Part shown: piece by piece, positions 32,906-44,110 of the stretch | Layout: each line of letters opens with the position of its first letter | Numbering within the stretch: position 1 is the first letter of the stretch | From: Gnetum montanum | Taxonomy: Eukaryota; Streptophyta; Gnetopsida; Gnetales; Gnetaceae | Reading direction: 5' to 3' | Assembly: GCA_015680685.1 (NCBI GenBank) | Contig: MNCI01009279.1 | Coordinates: forward strand, 33,440 to 90,150 | Length of the DNA: 56,711 nt | Position numbers and translations under genes: made by a program | Notes under the pieces: model-generated | What the model saw: the letters and a program-made list of their open reading frames with translations, nothing else | Told to the model about the DNA's origin: nothing | Database searches by the model: none

Positions 32906-34143
32906 TGTACTGCCTAAAATCGTCGGTCTCCGGCTGGAAGGAAAACAGAGGCCGCGGGATCGCAAGACGTGTACAGAAGACCCTACCTTCGCCTGAGGGC
33001 AAGCTGGAATGCAGCAAAGGCAGAGTACCTTAGGTGGTCCGCACGCGGATCAGACAAGGATTTCCCCGCACGTACGCAAAGTGCTAATACGCTGGGTTAT
33101 GCGTAAACGGCGTGCAGGCGTAAACAGCAAAAACGGCGTAAAACGTAAACGGATGCAAACGAAGCACGAGCGTAAACAGATGTAAACGATGCGTGGGCCA
33201 AATTGACGTAAAACTGTAAAAGAACTTGTAGCGAATGTAAACAGTACAAAGTCAAAGTACAGTGCATCGGTCTAACGCAATCGTGAGGGGACACAAGGCG
33301 GATGAAAAGCCCCGGCGTATGCAGGAATGACTCGGCCGGTTCGCAAGGTAGGCGAAGCGTAGAGACTGTGCATGCAGCGTACAGGGTGTAAGAGGGTTTC
33401 AGCTCTTGTGCGCAGTGTAAATGTTCTCTAGTATGCTCCGGGATTTTGCCAACCGTCCTGGTGAAGTGGAAAAATGGGGGTTTTATACAAGTTGTTACGC
33501 TAGACTCAGAATGGGAGACACGTGGCACGTTGACCGGGTGCATACACTTTACAAATATACAAAATGTTACAACTGTTGGGCATATACGCTTGGCGTATAC
33601 GCCGCATCAGGTTGGCATATACGCTGAAAATGCTGGGCGTAGACGCTGGTGAATGTTGGGCGTACACGTCGGGCGTATACGCTGAAGGATGTTAGGCGTA
33701 CACGCCGGGCATATACGCTGAAGGATGCTGGGTGTGAACTGGGTGGAGATGCTGAGCGTTGGGCATATACGCTGCGCATATACGCTGGTGCATGTTGGGC
33801 GTACACGCCGGGCGCATACGCCGAAGGATGTCCACTTGCTTCAATCCTTGCTCTTCGGTGTTATCTTCATGTTGTCATTGAAGATCTTATCGTCGAGCGT
33901 GTGCATCTGCAGTCCCTGGGCGTGTACGCCGGAGAGTCGGGCGTATACGCTGGACGTATACATTGGAATGCTGGGCGTATACGCTGTATGTGTGATCTTG
34001 GCGTATACGCTGGAGTGTATACGCTGGCACCCTGTACTTAGCAAAAACTAAGTGTTGCGATCATGCAGCCGGCGACGTTCGTGAGTTCCAGGGTCCTGTT
34101 TAGTGTCGGACAAGTACTAAGCTCCGAATTTTGTGGTGTTTCA
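32906..34143 (-). mobile_element. B-type LTR flanked by GAAGC on both sides (solo-LTR-like)
   Basis: It is 1,238 bp long, begins TGTACTGCC and ends GTGTTTCA on the plus strand. GAAGC stands on both sides (32901-32905 and 34144-34148), which is the structure of a solo LTR. It matches 15627-16894 with indels in the palindrome field. It may alternatively be read as the displaced 5' LTR of B, but the E gag copy between it and B argues against that. Confidence 0.85.
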
Positions 34144-34148
34144 GAAGC

Positions 34149-34759
34149 GATACATGCTGTCATGTTTCCTTCCGAAGCTGAGCAACCTACGCCTACTTCG
34201 CTGACCTTTCACGATGAGTCTATCAAAGACGATCCTGAGAAGGGTCAGGTCACAACTGAACCTATGTTCATCACCATTCGGGTCGGTCAATATCGGATCC
34301 GGAGGGTACACGTGGATGATGGCGCAGCTACAAACGTCATCCCCTATTCCATCGTGGATAGGCTAGGTTTGGTCGACCAGATCACTCCCACAACGACAGC
34401 TTGCGTAAAATCGTTCAACAGGGCACGGGTTCAAGTCAAGGGGACGGTGCGTATCAAGTTTGTGGCAGGGGATCAATTCCCAATAGAGGCCACATTCTTA
34501 GTCGTCGAGGAGATGCCGGTTCAACTTGATCTTAGGGAAGTCGTGGTTAGCCCAGCTGAGGGCAGTTTCATCACCGATACACCAAGAAATACACCTGCCC
34601 TATGCCGGAGGGGAGGTCGTGATACGCGGAGATGAAATCACCCCCAGGACCGTCAATAACATTGAAGAAGAGTGGGGTTCGGAGATAGAAACGACTGATG
34701 ATCAGACCCATCTCCAAATCCCTCAACAAACTGATATCAATAACAATAGTCTCGCCTGA
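34149..34759 (+). pseudogene. Element E protease, after the B insertion
   Basis: This continues E's gag-protease frame after GAAGC. It has LTFHDESIKDDPEKGQVTTE, PMFITIRVGQYRIRRVHVDD, the active-site loop VDDGAATNVIPYSIV (about 34315-34355), and FPIEATFLVVEEMP. A small shift near 34525 breaks the reading, and MILGKSWLAQLRAVSSP and HQEIHLPYAGGEVVI follow in another frame. The loop again has Asp-Asp-Gly. The end lies about 340 bp before the dyad array. Confidence 0.85.
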
Positions 34760-35096
34760 GCCAACCTGCCATTTCTGGATGGCAACGTAGAGGAGTAAAA
34801 TCATAAGTCCCCCCACCCCTATGCAACGCTCAACGTAAAGGCCATTAAGAGACAATTGCGTATTAATGGTTGAACCATGGCTTTCGCGTGCGCCATCATG
34901 TCTTAGCAAGTTATCAGGGTTCATACTTAGCAGTTTTATTTCATGCATTTTTACGTTACATTTGTTTTCAGTTTTTACGCTTGTCATTTTTTTTCACACT
35001 ATTATATTTCTCGTACGCATGATATTTACGTTTTCTGATCACTTTAGCATAATTACGCAAAATTGTGTACTAGTATCATTTACGCTTGCTGTATTA

Positions 35097-35312
35097 CGCA
35101 GATGGCCCGCAATGGCCTTAAACTAGCCATGGCCCACAACGGCCTTAAACTAGCCATGGCCCGCAACAGCCTTAAACTAGTTACGCAGAATTGTGTACTA
35201 TCATCATTTATGCTTTCTCTACGTAACGCAGATGGCCCACAACGGCCTTAAACTAGCCGCGGCCCGCAATGGCCTTAAACTAGCCGCGGCCCGCGATGGC
35301 CTTAAACTAGCC
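35097..35312 (+). repeat. Dyad-motif array after protease of element E
   Basis: Six units read GGCCCGCAACGGCCTTAAAC followed by TAG, in two runs of three (35103-35180 and 35231-35312). The arms are GGCC/GGCC around CGCAAC-type loops. The linking sequence CCATGGCCC or CCGCGGCCC makes a further small palindrome. Confidence 0.88.
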
Positions 35313-35498
35313 ACTATATTCTATCATGATAACTTAGGTAAAATCCTTAACGAATTACGCTCACGCTTTACAGATAAAAACAAAAAAAAACAAAATAATT
35401 GACACTTAAAACATCCACCAAGTCTTCTAACGCATCTTTTCAATCATTCATAAAACAATACTTCACTCCACATTAATAAAACTACGCTTAAATCACAA

Positions 35499-38400
35499 CT
35501 ACGCATTTCCTCTACTGCCACTGTCGCCAGTATCTCTTAAGTCTGAATCCAGCCCTAATGGATCATCCTCCAATGGGCCGTCATTTCTGGGAATTATTCT
35601 TTCACGAAGAATTTCCTCTTCATGAGGTCCTCGTTCCAGCACCGACTCCATGGGAGGACGCTCTTCATCGCTGCGTTCTTCCTCTTCCTCTGCTTCTTCC
35701 TCTGCTTCTGCTGCTTCCTCTGCTGACTCCTCAGCTGGCTCATCTTCTCTATCCTCTTCTTGTACCTAGATACAAAAGAAAAAAACATATTAGCAAGGTA
35801 AGCCTTGACAAACAATCAGAGAATTTAGATTTAGTCATGCAAAAGCTTACTCGCGATGGCCCTACTTTCGCAGCGAAGGGAAGCTTCTCCAGGCCAGCCC
35901 ACAGGCGCTTCATAATCTCTTCCTCTGTTAGATCTGGCCACACATCCTCTCCCAAGGCAGCTCCAGCCTTCACTTTCCATTTCTCCCCTCTAGTCCAACG
36001 AGGCGGGTCAAGGAAGCATGTAGGGATTGTAGTCTGGCCCCCAGGGAGAGTCATCTCCCTTTCCGGGGACGCACTTAGAGTCACCTACTCTTCGAATTTC
36101 TTGAAAGCTTCTGATGCTCCGATGACGTCCAGGAAGACTTCCAGAGATTGGGCCTTGATGACAGAATCATGATAAATTCTACGATAAGCGATGCTTTCTC
36201 GCTTATACAGATGTTTGTGGTCTTTCTCCTTTTGCCCCCACTCTTGCACACATGCACAATAATCCCTCCAATCCTGGCTTTTCTGAGCTAGGAGTTCTAT
36301 CTGCATCCGCTGCTCTACCAACGCCCGACTGGTCTATACGCTATTTTTGATGACGGTCCAATAACGGGAGTAGTCAACAATAGCGGTACGCCAGTCTTCA
36401 TCCCCTGTCACCTGCGCCTGTAGGAAGTCGCACCGTGATCTTAGGTCTCCGACCTCTTTGGTCAGAGACTCAACCCTCTGCTCTGACCTCTGCAACCTTT
36501 TCCAAAGGCCTTCATTGATGCCTTTACTCTCCCATAAGGAGTGTGTCGAGCGTAACACATATTTACGCATTTCCTCATAAATGTGGCATGGCATGGCCAC
36601 CCCATCAAATGGAGGCTCCACTGTGTCCAAATCAATGGGCTCCGTGGGATCCCATCAGAGGCGAGCTCCTAACAGAAACAATCATCAATGTTGGTGACAC
36701 ATTACCACTATGTAATATGACAAACTTACTACAATCATAACGTACCAACTCCCGGTTCGACGCACTTCAGGCGCTCGATCATGTCACTGACAACGCCTTC
36801 AATGAACTCAAATTTATCAGGGAAGTCTCTCCACGCTCTGTTCACAGCGACATACGTGGATACATCCTCTTCTCCTGTAGTGTAATCTAGTTAGAAACTT
36901 CATCTATTAACAGAATCCTGCAAACGTGCTAACACACTCATTACCTCTACCGGTGACAGTGGCGACTTTGCCAACATCTTCCGCCTCCTTTTCCTCTTCA
37001 CGCACTTGAGTCTATGCGTCGCTAGTTCTAGTAGCTGGGACCTCCTCACGCACCGGAGCCTATGCACGGCTCACGCTAACCACTGGGGTCTCTTCTTCCA
37101 AAATTGAGGCCCCTTCCCCACGACTTAGTACTACTGTCCCTGTCTCAGGGGTTAGCTCCTCTGTAATTTTCACTGGTCATATCACAACACCTTAGTATAT
37201 CATTCCAAACATTCCAAACAAACATTGTGTAATACAGTTCCTTCACGCTTACCAGGCGGAGGCTTACTCCGCTGAACTTTGATCGCCATAGTTCGGCCTG
37301 CGCCGCTCCCAGGCTCGGCAGAAGCCTCGGTTATACGAAGTCTTTTGCTCCGAGCTGCAGGTTCCACGATTTCCTCTGCCAGACATTTTCTCCGTGAGGC
37401 ATCGCCAGTGTACGTAGGCATTATCCCACCTATACTGTCGGGGCCTCGCAGCCAAGACGCCACCAACCCTTTGGTCGTTATAGACAGTGACTCCCTAATC
37501 CCTTCTGGCGGATCCTGCCCACGGGTAGTACTGAGGATGTGGGTAATCCAAGGTCTGGATAGCTAGTCTCGGTCTTGCTGTACCCAGACCCCATTCCTTT
37601 GGACGACCAGAAACTCAGCAAAACGCTGAACGCAAGCTATGAAGAAGGCGTAATGCACGTTGAAACGAGACTCAAGTTTCTTGCGAAGCTTGATCATCTC
37701 ATTGTGCAGTTCCTTAGTGAAATGGCTTGCCCAATTGAACTAGGTCCCTTCCTCCAGAACCTCTCGCATAATACGGGTCTGTTCTATGGAAAAGAACTTC
37801 CCTTGCGAGAGCATTTTAGGGAAGGTCCGAGCCCAAAAAAGGGGATAAATTGTATTGGCGACGCCCATCTTGAATCTTTTGCAAGGAAACCCTTTAGCCT
37901 CCTTCGGGACCCATACCCACTCCTCCAGCCACCTCTGGAAGTCAAGGCTCCTCTTCGCCTTTTCACTTACGGGAAGGTCATCCGAGGGGACGCCAAATAG
38001 GTCTGCGAAGAGCTGAGTGTCAATGTTAAAGCTTATACGTACGTGATGTACGCGCGTGCAAAAACGCTCTACCTTTTCGTTAAAGGAATTGACCAAGGTC
38101 AGCATTTCACTGGCGGGGACATCAGGAGTTATAGCTAAAAATAGATGCATTAGCCCCGCTGCTCGGATCTTGGTGGTCACCGCGACTGGGGCCACCGAGT
38201 GGTCGAGCCAGCTCTGTGCGTCCTTGATGTCGTCGTAGCGGAAGAGGACAGTGCTTGCCTCGCGGCCGAAAATCGTAAGGGTAATCTCCCAAGATTCCCT
38301 GACTAAACAGCGTAAAACACAAGTCAAACAAAAACCCTATTACGCAATGCTCATAATTTACAACTATACTACGCAATAATCGACTATACAACAGCCTTAC

Positions 38401-39625
38401 CAGGTCCAAATGGCAAGGGAAATGACGGAAGGTTCCTCTGCACGTCCTCAACGGTAAGGGGCGGATCTAAGGTCCAGTCATCGTGCAGCCACCCGAGTTT
38501 CTAGCAATTCTCAAAAGCCTCAGCATAGCGGGTGGGGTACTCACGCATGTCGAAGCCAATCTGCCCTATAACACCAGCGCGCACATTGCTAGTTGAGGTA
38601 AATGCCATTATTGCCGTTTCGGCCCATGATAACGTATCTCCATTTCCAATTAACCTGTTGTCATGAATAAAAAACCTGTACCATACCACATAGGCTTATC
38701 TTACATTTTGCACATAGGCTTATCTTATACTTCACATTGATGACAGACATATAACAAAAAAAATACAGTTAACAAAATTTGCTTACTCGCCTACGTAGTA
38801 CACTGTGCCTTGTGGGTTCTGGAAATAGGTCGAGACATAGCGAGCCACGAACAGTGTGTTATATGCATGATAACAACTAAACTGAGCCATTTTCCAAATC
38901 TAGTTTAAGCACCTTAAGCCTCAGGCGCTAAGTTCTCGGTCCTCGGGACGACCCGTATCGATCGCCCCATCTGTCAAGAAGGCCAAAATCCCTTGTGCAG
39001 AACCCGCCAGCAGGTGCTCTAAAATGGCACCGGCGATATCGCCGGACAAATTAGACCACACAATGACACTGTAGTTGCGCAGTAAGAACTGCAGAAACTC
39101 CAGCGCACCCCGTCGAAACCATATGGCCTTCCCTTGCAACCGCGTTTGCGGGGGAGGGACATTAGGAACGATAGGGTTTATACAACACAAAACCCCGACA
39201 ATATCCAAGACAATCAGAATAGGCTTTAGCGTAACGCTGTACAGAAAACCCGAAACATAAATTAACGTCTAGATTTACATTTGTATTGTTAATACAGAAA
39301 ACCTACAAACTACGCCTAGTTATCCAGGCCGAAATCGCCCAAACCCTTGCAACAACGCAAGGTTCGTCCCTGACAACGGCAGTAGACACAACCCCATCAA
39401 ACCCTTGCATTAACCCGAGGTCCATAATTTGAAATTCACATTCACGCAAAAGATACCACGAAAAGTAGACATTAAAACAAACATAAGCATGTAAGGAATG
39501 ACCTACTGGTTCAAAGGCGTAGGGTCACGAACATTGACCACTGCCTGCGAAACGCACTCCAGATTTTCTTGCACCTCATCGATTTTGGCCAATTTTGCAT
39601 TCTTCCTTTTGATTTTTGATGCCAT
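35499..39625 (-). pseudogene. Antisense gene of element E (HAD/FCP1-like, transposon-protein-like, acidic tail)
   Basis: This is the counterpart of the B gene, running opposite to E. Exon 1 (39625-39507) opens MASKIKRKNAKLAKIDE and ends at CCA|GTAGGT in the same phase as B. Exon 2 (39236-38787) has KPILIVLDIVGVL, the clearest HAD motif I of the three copies, then RRGALEFLQFLLRNYSVIVW. A frame break follows near 38920, and FQNPQGTVYYV ends the exon. Exon 3 runs about 38663-38402. Exon 4 (about 38305-37245) has HLFLAITPDVPASEMLTLVN, DLFGVPSDDLP and IYPLFWARTFPKMLSQ. The coiled-coil exon has VDYSRYWTVIKNS and EWGQKEKDHKHLYKRE (36400-36200). The last exon, ending TAG at 35499, encodes a strongly acidic Glu-rich tail. 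Several stops make this copy non-functional. A role in DNA binding or chromatin is possible but not shown. Confidence 0.73.
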
Positions 39626-40024
39626 TGTAACAGCTTCAGAATTTTTCACCGTTTAGCACTTGCAAATCTTTGCAAAATCACACGCCCTAATCCTCTGCTC
39701 TTTCTTCTCTCGCTCAGCAACAGTTACGAATTCGAATTCACAATAGCCAACAACCCGTCCCCATCAAAAATCACTTACTTATATGCGAGGATCATCGACT
39801 TGATATCCGATTTCAGCGGAACATTCCTAAAACGGAACCCGAAAATCAAGATATTAATGCGGCTGATATCGCATGCGCCACTATCCAAAATGACATTAAA
39901 CTACCACATCTTATCGCCTCGTAATCGGGTAGCATTAATTACAGCTTGTTTACAATATTCAAAATTCAGTTAGCCTTCCACGTTCGACAACATCACATCA
40001 CCTTTCTCCTAATCATTTACGCAC
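39626..40024. other. Divergent interval between antisense gene and pol in element E
   Basis: This holds the putative promoter of the antisense gene (TATAAG on the minus strand, 39778-39783) and a single remnant dyad core, TGACATTAAACTACC, at about 39891-39905. No coding region is seen. Confidence 0.5.
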
Positions 40025-43000
40025 TTGGCGGTTTTGCAGGGCAGACGGCAAATGGACGCAACATTTTCAGCACCTCTAACTTTGACAGGCCCATACTGGA
40101 GGGTAGTGAGGCAATTCGACCCTACACTAGTAAAAATCAACTCCTCTTTGAACGACGTAACCATAGCCACTTCGGAAGTGTCCCCAGAATGGCCAGAACA
40201 GTCAACGCGTACGCTAGACCTGGAGGCTGGAGACATAATCGAAGACCCCCTCAGTGAGGTTTCTATCGTTACGCATAAAGGTGAAGCCAAAATGCTTAAA
40301 GTCAGCTCTTTACTAGACCAAAAAATGCACAATGCCATAAAATAGGTCCTGCAAGACAACATCACAGTCTTTGCATGGTCATACGAGGATATGCCTAGAC
40401 TAGATCCCAGGTTAATCCAGCATAACATAATCTTAGACCCGAAGATTAAAGAAATTAGGCAAAAGGTACGAAAAATCAAGCTAGAGATCGTGCTAGCCGT
40501 GCGTGATGAAATCATCAAACTGTATCAGGCTAGTTTCATTCACGCAGTCGATTACTCGGATTGGGTATCTAACATTGTAGTCGTCCCAAAGAACACCGGA
40601 AGCATACGCATCTGCATAGACTTCTGGGATTTAAACAAGGCTACAATCAAAGATAACTTCCCACTTCCGAGTATCGATCAACTAGTCGATACGACAGCTG
40701 GGCATGCACTTCTGTCCTTCATGGATGGCTTTTCGGGCTATAATCAGATCCGCATCAACCCAGAACATCAATTGACAACAACGTTCATGACGCCCTAGGG
40801 CACTTTCTGTTATACCATGATGTCTTTTGGTCTAAAGAACACCGGAGCAACGTATCAGCGAGCCATGACATACATCTTTAGCGATTATCTCTTACGAAGA
40901 CTGAATGATTATGTAGACGATATAGCTATTAAGTCTTTAAAGTCTTAGGATCATTCAGGAGACCTGGAGTTAGTCCTTAAAATATGCTCTAAATACGAGC
41001 TCCGGCTTAACCTAAAGAAGTGCGTATTCGGAGTCAAAACCAGACGCATGCTGGGGTTTGTGGTGTCGGAAACCAGCATACGAGTTGACCCTGATAAGGT
41101 CAAAGCCATTATCGAGTTAACGCCTCCTACAAACCTCAAGCAATTACGCGGGTTACAGGGACGCTTACAATTTATACGCCAGTTCATCTCAAGATTAACC
41201 GACAAGCTACATCCTATGCAACACTTGCTGAAAAAGGGGGTTAATTTCGAATGGACTGACGATTGCCAACGTGCGTTTGACAACTTAAAACAAGAACTAC
41301 AACATTTACTGACGGTTTTCCCACCACGAAGGGACTTACCATTTTACATTTACCTCGCAACTTCAGATGTAGCGTTAGCACCATTACTTTGTCAAAGGAG
41401 GGATGATGGGTCGGAAGTGCCCATCTACTACTTGAGTCATGCTCTATGTGCATACAAAACGAGGTACAATGACGTTGAGCATAATTGCCTAGCATTAGTT
41501 TTTATGCTTAAAAAGTGTAGGCATTATCTTTTCCGTAGCAAGGTCAACATCATCTGTAAAAACAACATTCTTAGGGCCATTACGCATAGCCTATATGAGA
41601 GTAGTAAAATAGCTCGTTGTAAGGCTATCACGGTAGAATTCGATCTGCACTATATTGGCCAATCATCTACGAAAGGCCAAGCAATAGCTGACCAGTTAAT
41701 AACGTCACCAATTAACAATCAGGCGACTATAGAACCAGAGTTCCCTGATGAACATGTACATAGTTTAAGCCCTGTCTTGACAGGCCCCGAAGCAACGTTG
41801 TATTTCGACGGAGCTTCAACCGCTAGAGGTGGCAGTGCTGCCACTGTTATTATGCTATCACCTAAGGATGTGTGTCTCCACGCTTATCGCTTGACCTTCC
41901 CCTGTACGAAGAATGTGGCAGAGTACGAGGGGCTCCTCAGGGGATTACTAATCGCCAGCGAACTTGATGTTCGACACCTGGCGATTAGGGGTGATTCGAT
42001 GCTTGTCATAAATCAGATCACAGGAGTCTACGCTTGCAAGGCGATACATTTGCAGTCCTACTGCGATAAGGCTAAAGATCTTCTGAGACGATTTACGACC
42101 ATCGATGCCCAACACGTGCCACGCACTGACAACACACTGGCCGACGCACTGGCCACCCTGGCTCTAAACCTGCCTTCACATCTGTTTGACACCTACCCTG
42201 CATTGATAATAGACTGTGCAGATCCTATCATTCAGATGGCGCAAATCTCTTCTCTTCTCGAGGGAAGCACACTTGAATGGTATGACGACATTAAAACTTA
42301 CCTTTTACAGGGCGAGCTACCGTTTGAATTAACACGCGCGCAGAAAGATGCGATCCGCAAGCGGGCTAGGCAATACGTCATCATCGGAGATAACACTCCT
42401 TGTAGACGCTCCTTTGATGGCGTGCTGCTTACTTGTGTTGACAAAAACCAAGTGCAGCATATAGTCGGCGAAGTTCACGAGGGACTGTGCGGTGGCCACG
42501 TAACACCACGAGCTATGGCCTTAAAAATCCGTCGCTTAGGATACTACTGGTCACGCATGGAAAAAGATTGCTTGACGAAGGTTAAAACTTTTGACACGTG
42601 TCAGCGTCACGCGAATCTTATACATGTGTCACCTACAGAATTACATACAACGCAGATAACATGGCCATTTCAACGATGGGGACTAGACATTATAGGCCCC
42701 ATCACACCGAAATCTTCTGCAGGTCATAGCTTCATCATTACCACCACTGAGTATTTCATGAAGTGGGTAGAAGTTTTTCCCCTATGGAAGATTACATCTC
42801 AATAGATTTGCCATTTTATCTTAGACAATATAGTAACCAGATTTGGTCTCCCGATAACTATCGTGACCGACAATGGGCCACAGTTTAGTAGCACGGAAAC
42901 CAGATTCTTCTGTGATAACCTGGGCATTAGACAATCTTTTTCCTCCCCCTACTACCCGCAAGAAAATGGTCAAGCTGAAGCAACGAACAAAGTGATCGTC

Positions 43001-43519
43001 AATCTGCTTAAGAAGATGCTCGACGGCAACAAAAGACGGTGGCACGAACAGATCCTCTATGTGCTATGGGCGTATCGTACTACATGTAGGACGGCTACGG
43101 GTAGTACGCCCTATAGCCTGGTTTACGGGTCTGAAGCAATGCTGCCTCTCGAGTTGAAAATTCCTTCTCTGAGAATGGTCCTCTCCACAGTTATAAATGA
43201 GGCTCAACACACCGAATCTCGAATCGCGGATTTGGATTCAGTAGAAGAGAAGCGAATGCAGGCTCTTGACACGATTGAAAAGTATCAAGACAAACAGAGA
43301 CAGAAGCATCGTCACAACCTTCAGCAGCGCCTGATCAAGAAAGGAGATCTAGTTCTCAAAGCCGTGTGCGAACCAGTAGGCAAGTTCTCTGCAAACTGGG
43401 AGGGCCCTTTCTTGGTGGTTGACGCGTACAACAACGGAGCATTCAAATTAGCAGACGTCAATGGCAATGAATTACCGAACCCTGTAAATCATGTATATCT
43501 GAAGCGGTATTACGTTTAG
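40025..43519 (+). pseudogene. Element E pol: one frame with four amber stops
   Basis: The whole pol lies in a single frame from MAVLQGRRQMDATFSAP to LKRYYV, 1,164 codons, without frameshifts. RT: PKNTGSIRICIDFWDLN, FSGYNQIRI, YVDDIAIKS. Gypsy RNase H: IYYLSHALCAYKTRYNDVE. Archaeal-like RNase H: LYFDGASTARGGSAA, KNVAEYEGLLRGL, AIRGDSMLVINQI. Integrase: HEGLCGGHVTPRA...CQRH, WGLDIIGPITP, TDNGPQFSS, PYYPQENGQAEATN, and a C-terminal GDLVLKAV...NWEGPFLV. Stops are TAG at 40343, 40796, 40946 and 42803. The one at 40796 falls at a Trp codon in the other copies and the one at 40946 at a Gln codon. Pol has its own start and is parted from protease by about 5.3 kb that carries the antisense gene. Confidence 0.95.
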
Positions 43520-43547
43520 CAGTGTCTCCAATGTGAATAATCAGGTA

Positions 43548-44110
43548 TGGCAACAATCGTCCGCTACGACGCTAAACTAGCAACAATCGTCCGCGACGAC
43601 ACTAAACTGGCAACCACCGTCCGCTATGACGCTAAACTGGCAACCACCGTCCGCTACGACGTAAAACTGGCATTCCTTGCACGCGTCAGCCACGACGCTA
43701 AACTGGCACTGACCGTCCACTACGACACTAAACTGGCAAGTTGTAACCGTCCGCTATGACGTAAAACTGGCAATGTTGTACAGGTCCGCCAAGACGAAAA
43801 ATTAGCATCTTTTGCACGCGTCCGCCACGACGCTAAACTGGCACCGGTTGTCTGCTATGACATAAAACTGGCACAAGTAAGTAGCCATCTGCTAAGACAT
43901 AAAACCAGCACAGCTCTGTCCTTGGGTCATGACATGAAACTGACATCCACAGCACGGTCTGCTGAGACCATAAATTAGACACGCCACCGTCCGCTACGAC
44001 GTAAAACTAACATTTCTCGATCTGCCCAGACTTTAAACTGGGACCATGGTCTGCTGAGACTTAAAACCAGTAATGATAGTCTACCAAGACTTAAAACTGA
44101 TACTTACAGA
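43548..44110 (+). repeat. Dyad-motif array after pol of element E (about 17 units)
   Basis: This is the largest and clearest array. Units read GTCCGCTACGACGCTAAACT and then GGCA, at 28-38 bp intervals, starting 29 bp after the pol stop. Loop variants include CGCTAT, CGCGAC, AGCCAC, CACTAC, CGCCAA and TGCTGA, while the GTC and GAC arms and the TAAACT core stay. The last few units drift (GTCTGCTGAGACTTAAAACC). Confidence 0.92.

Larger units (their letters stand above)
15627..34143 (-). mobile_element. Element B: Tat-like retrotransposon nested in E, chimeric at its 5' end
   Basis: In element sense (right to left) it has gag-protease 31354-27493, dyad array, antisense gene (plus strand) 22468-26966, dyad array, pol 21772-18285, dyad array, polypurine tract and 3' LTR 16894-15627. 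Its leader, primer site and own 5' LTR are missing. Just upstream of its gag start codon (31354) the sequence changes at about 31362 to a second copy of E's gag, then a B-type LTR. The LTR at 32906-34143 therefore probably belongs to a second copy of the same insertion rather than to this B. Confidence 0.82.

Noticed and set aside
35594-35815. Lys/Arg-rich open frame on the minus strand
   Set aside because: It is the out-of-frame shadow of the Glu-rich final exon of E's antisense gene.
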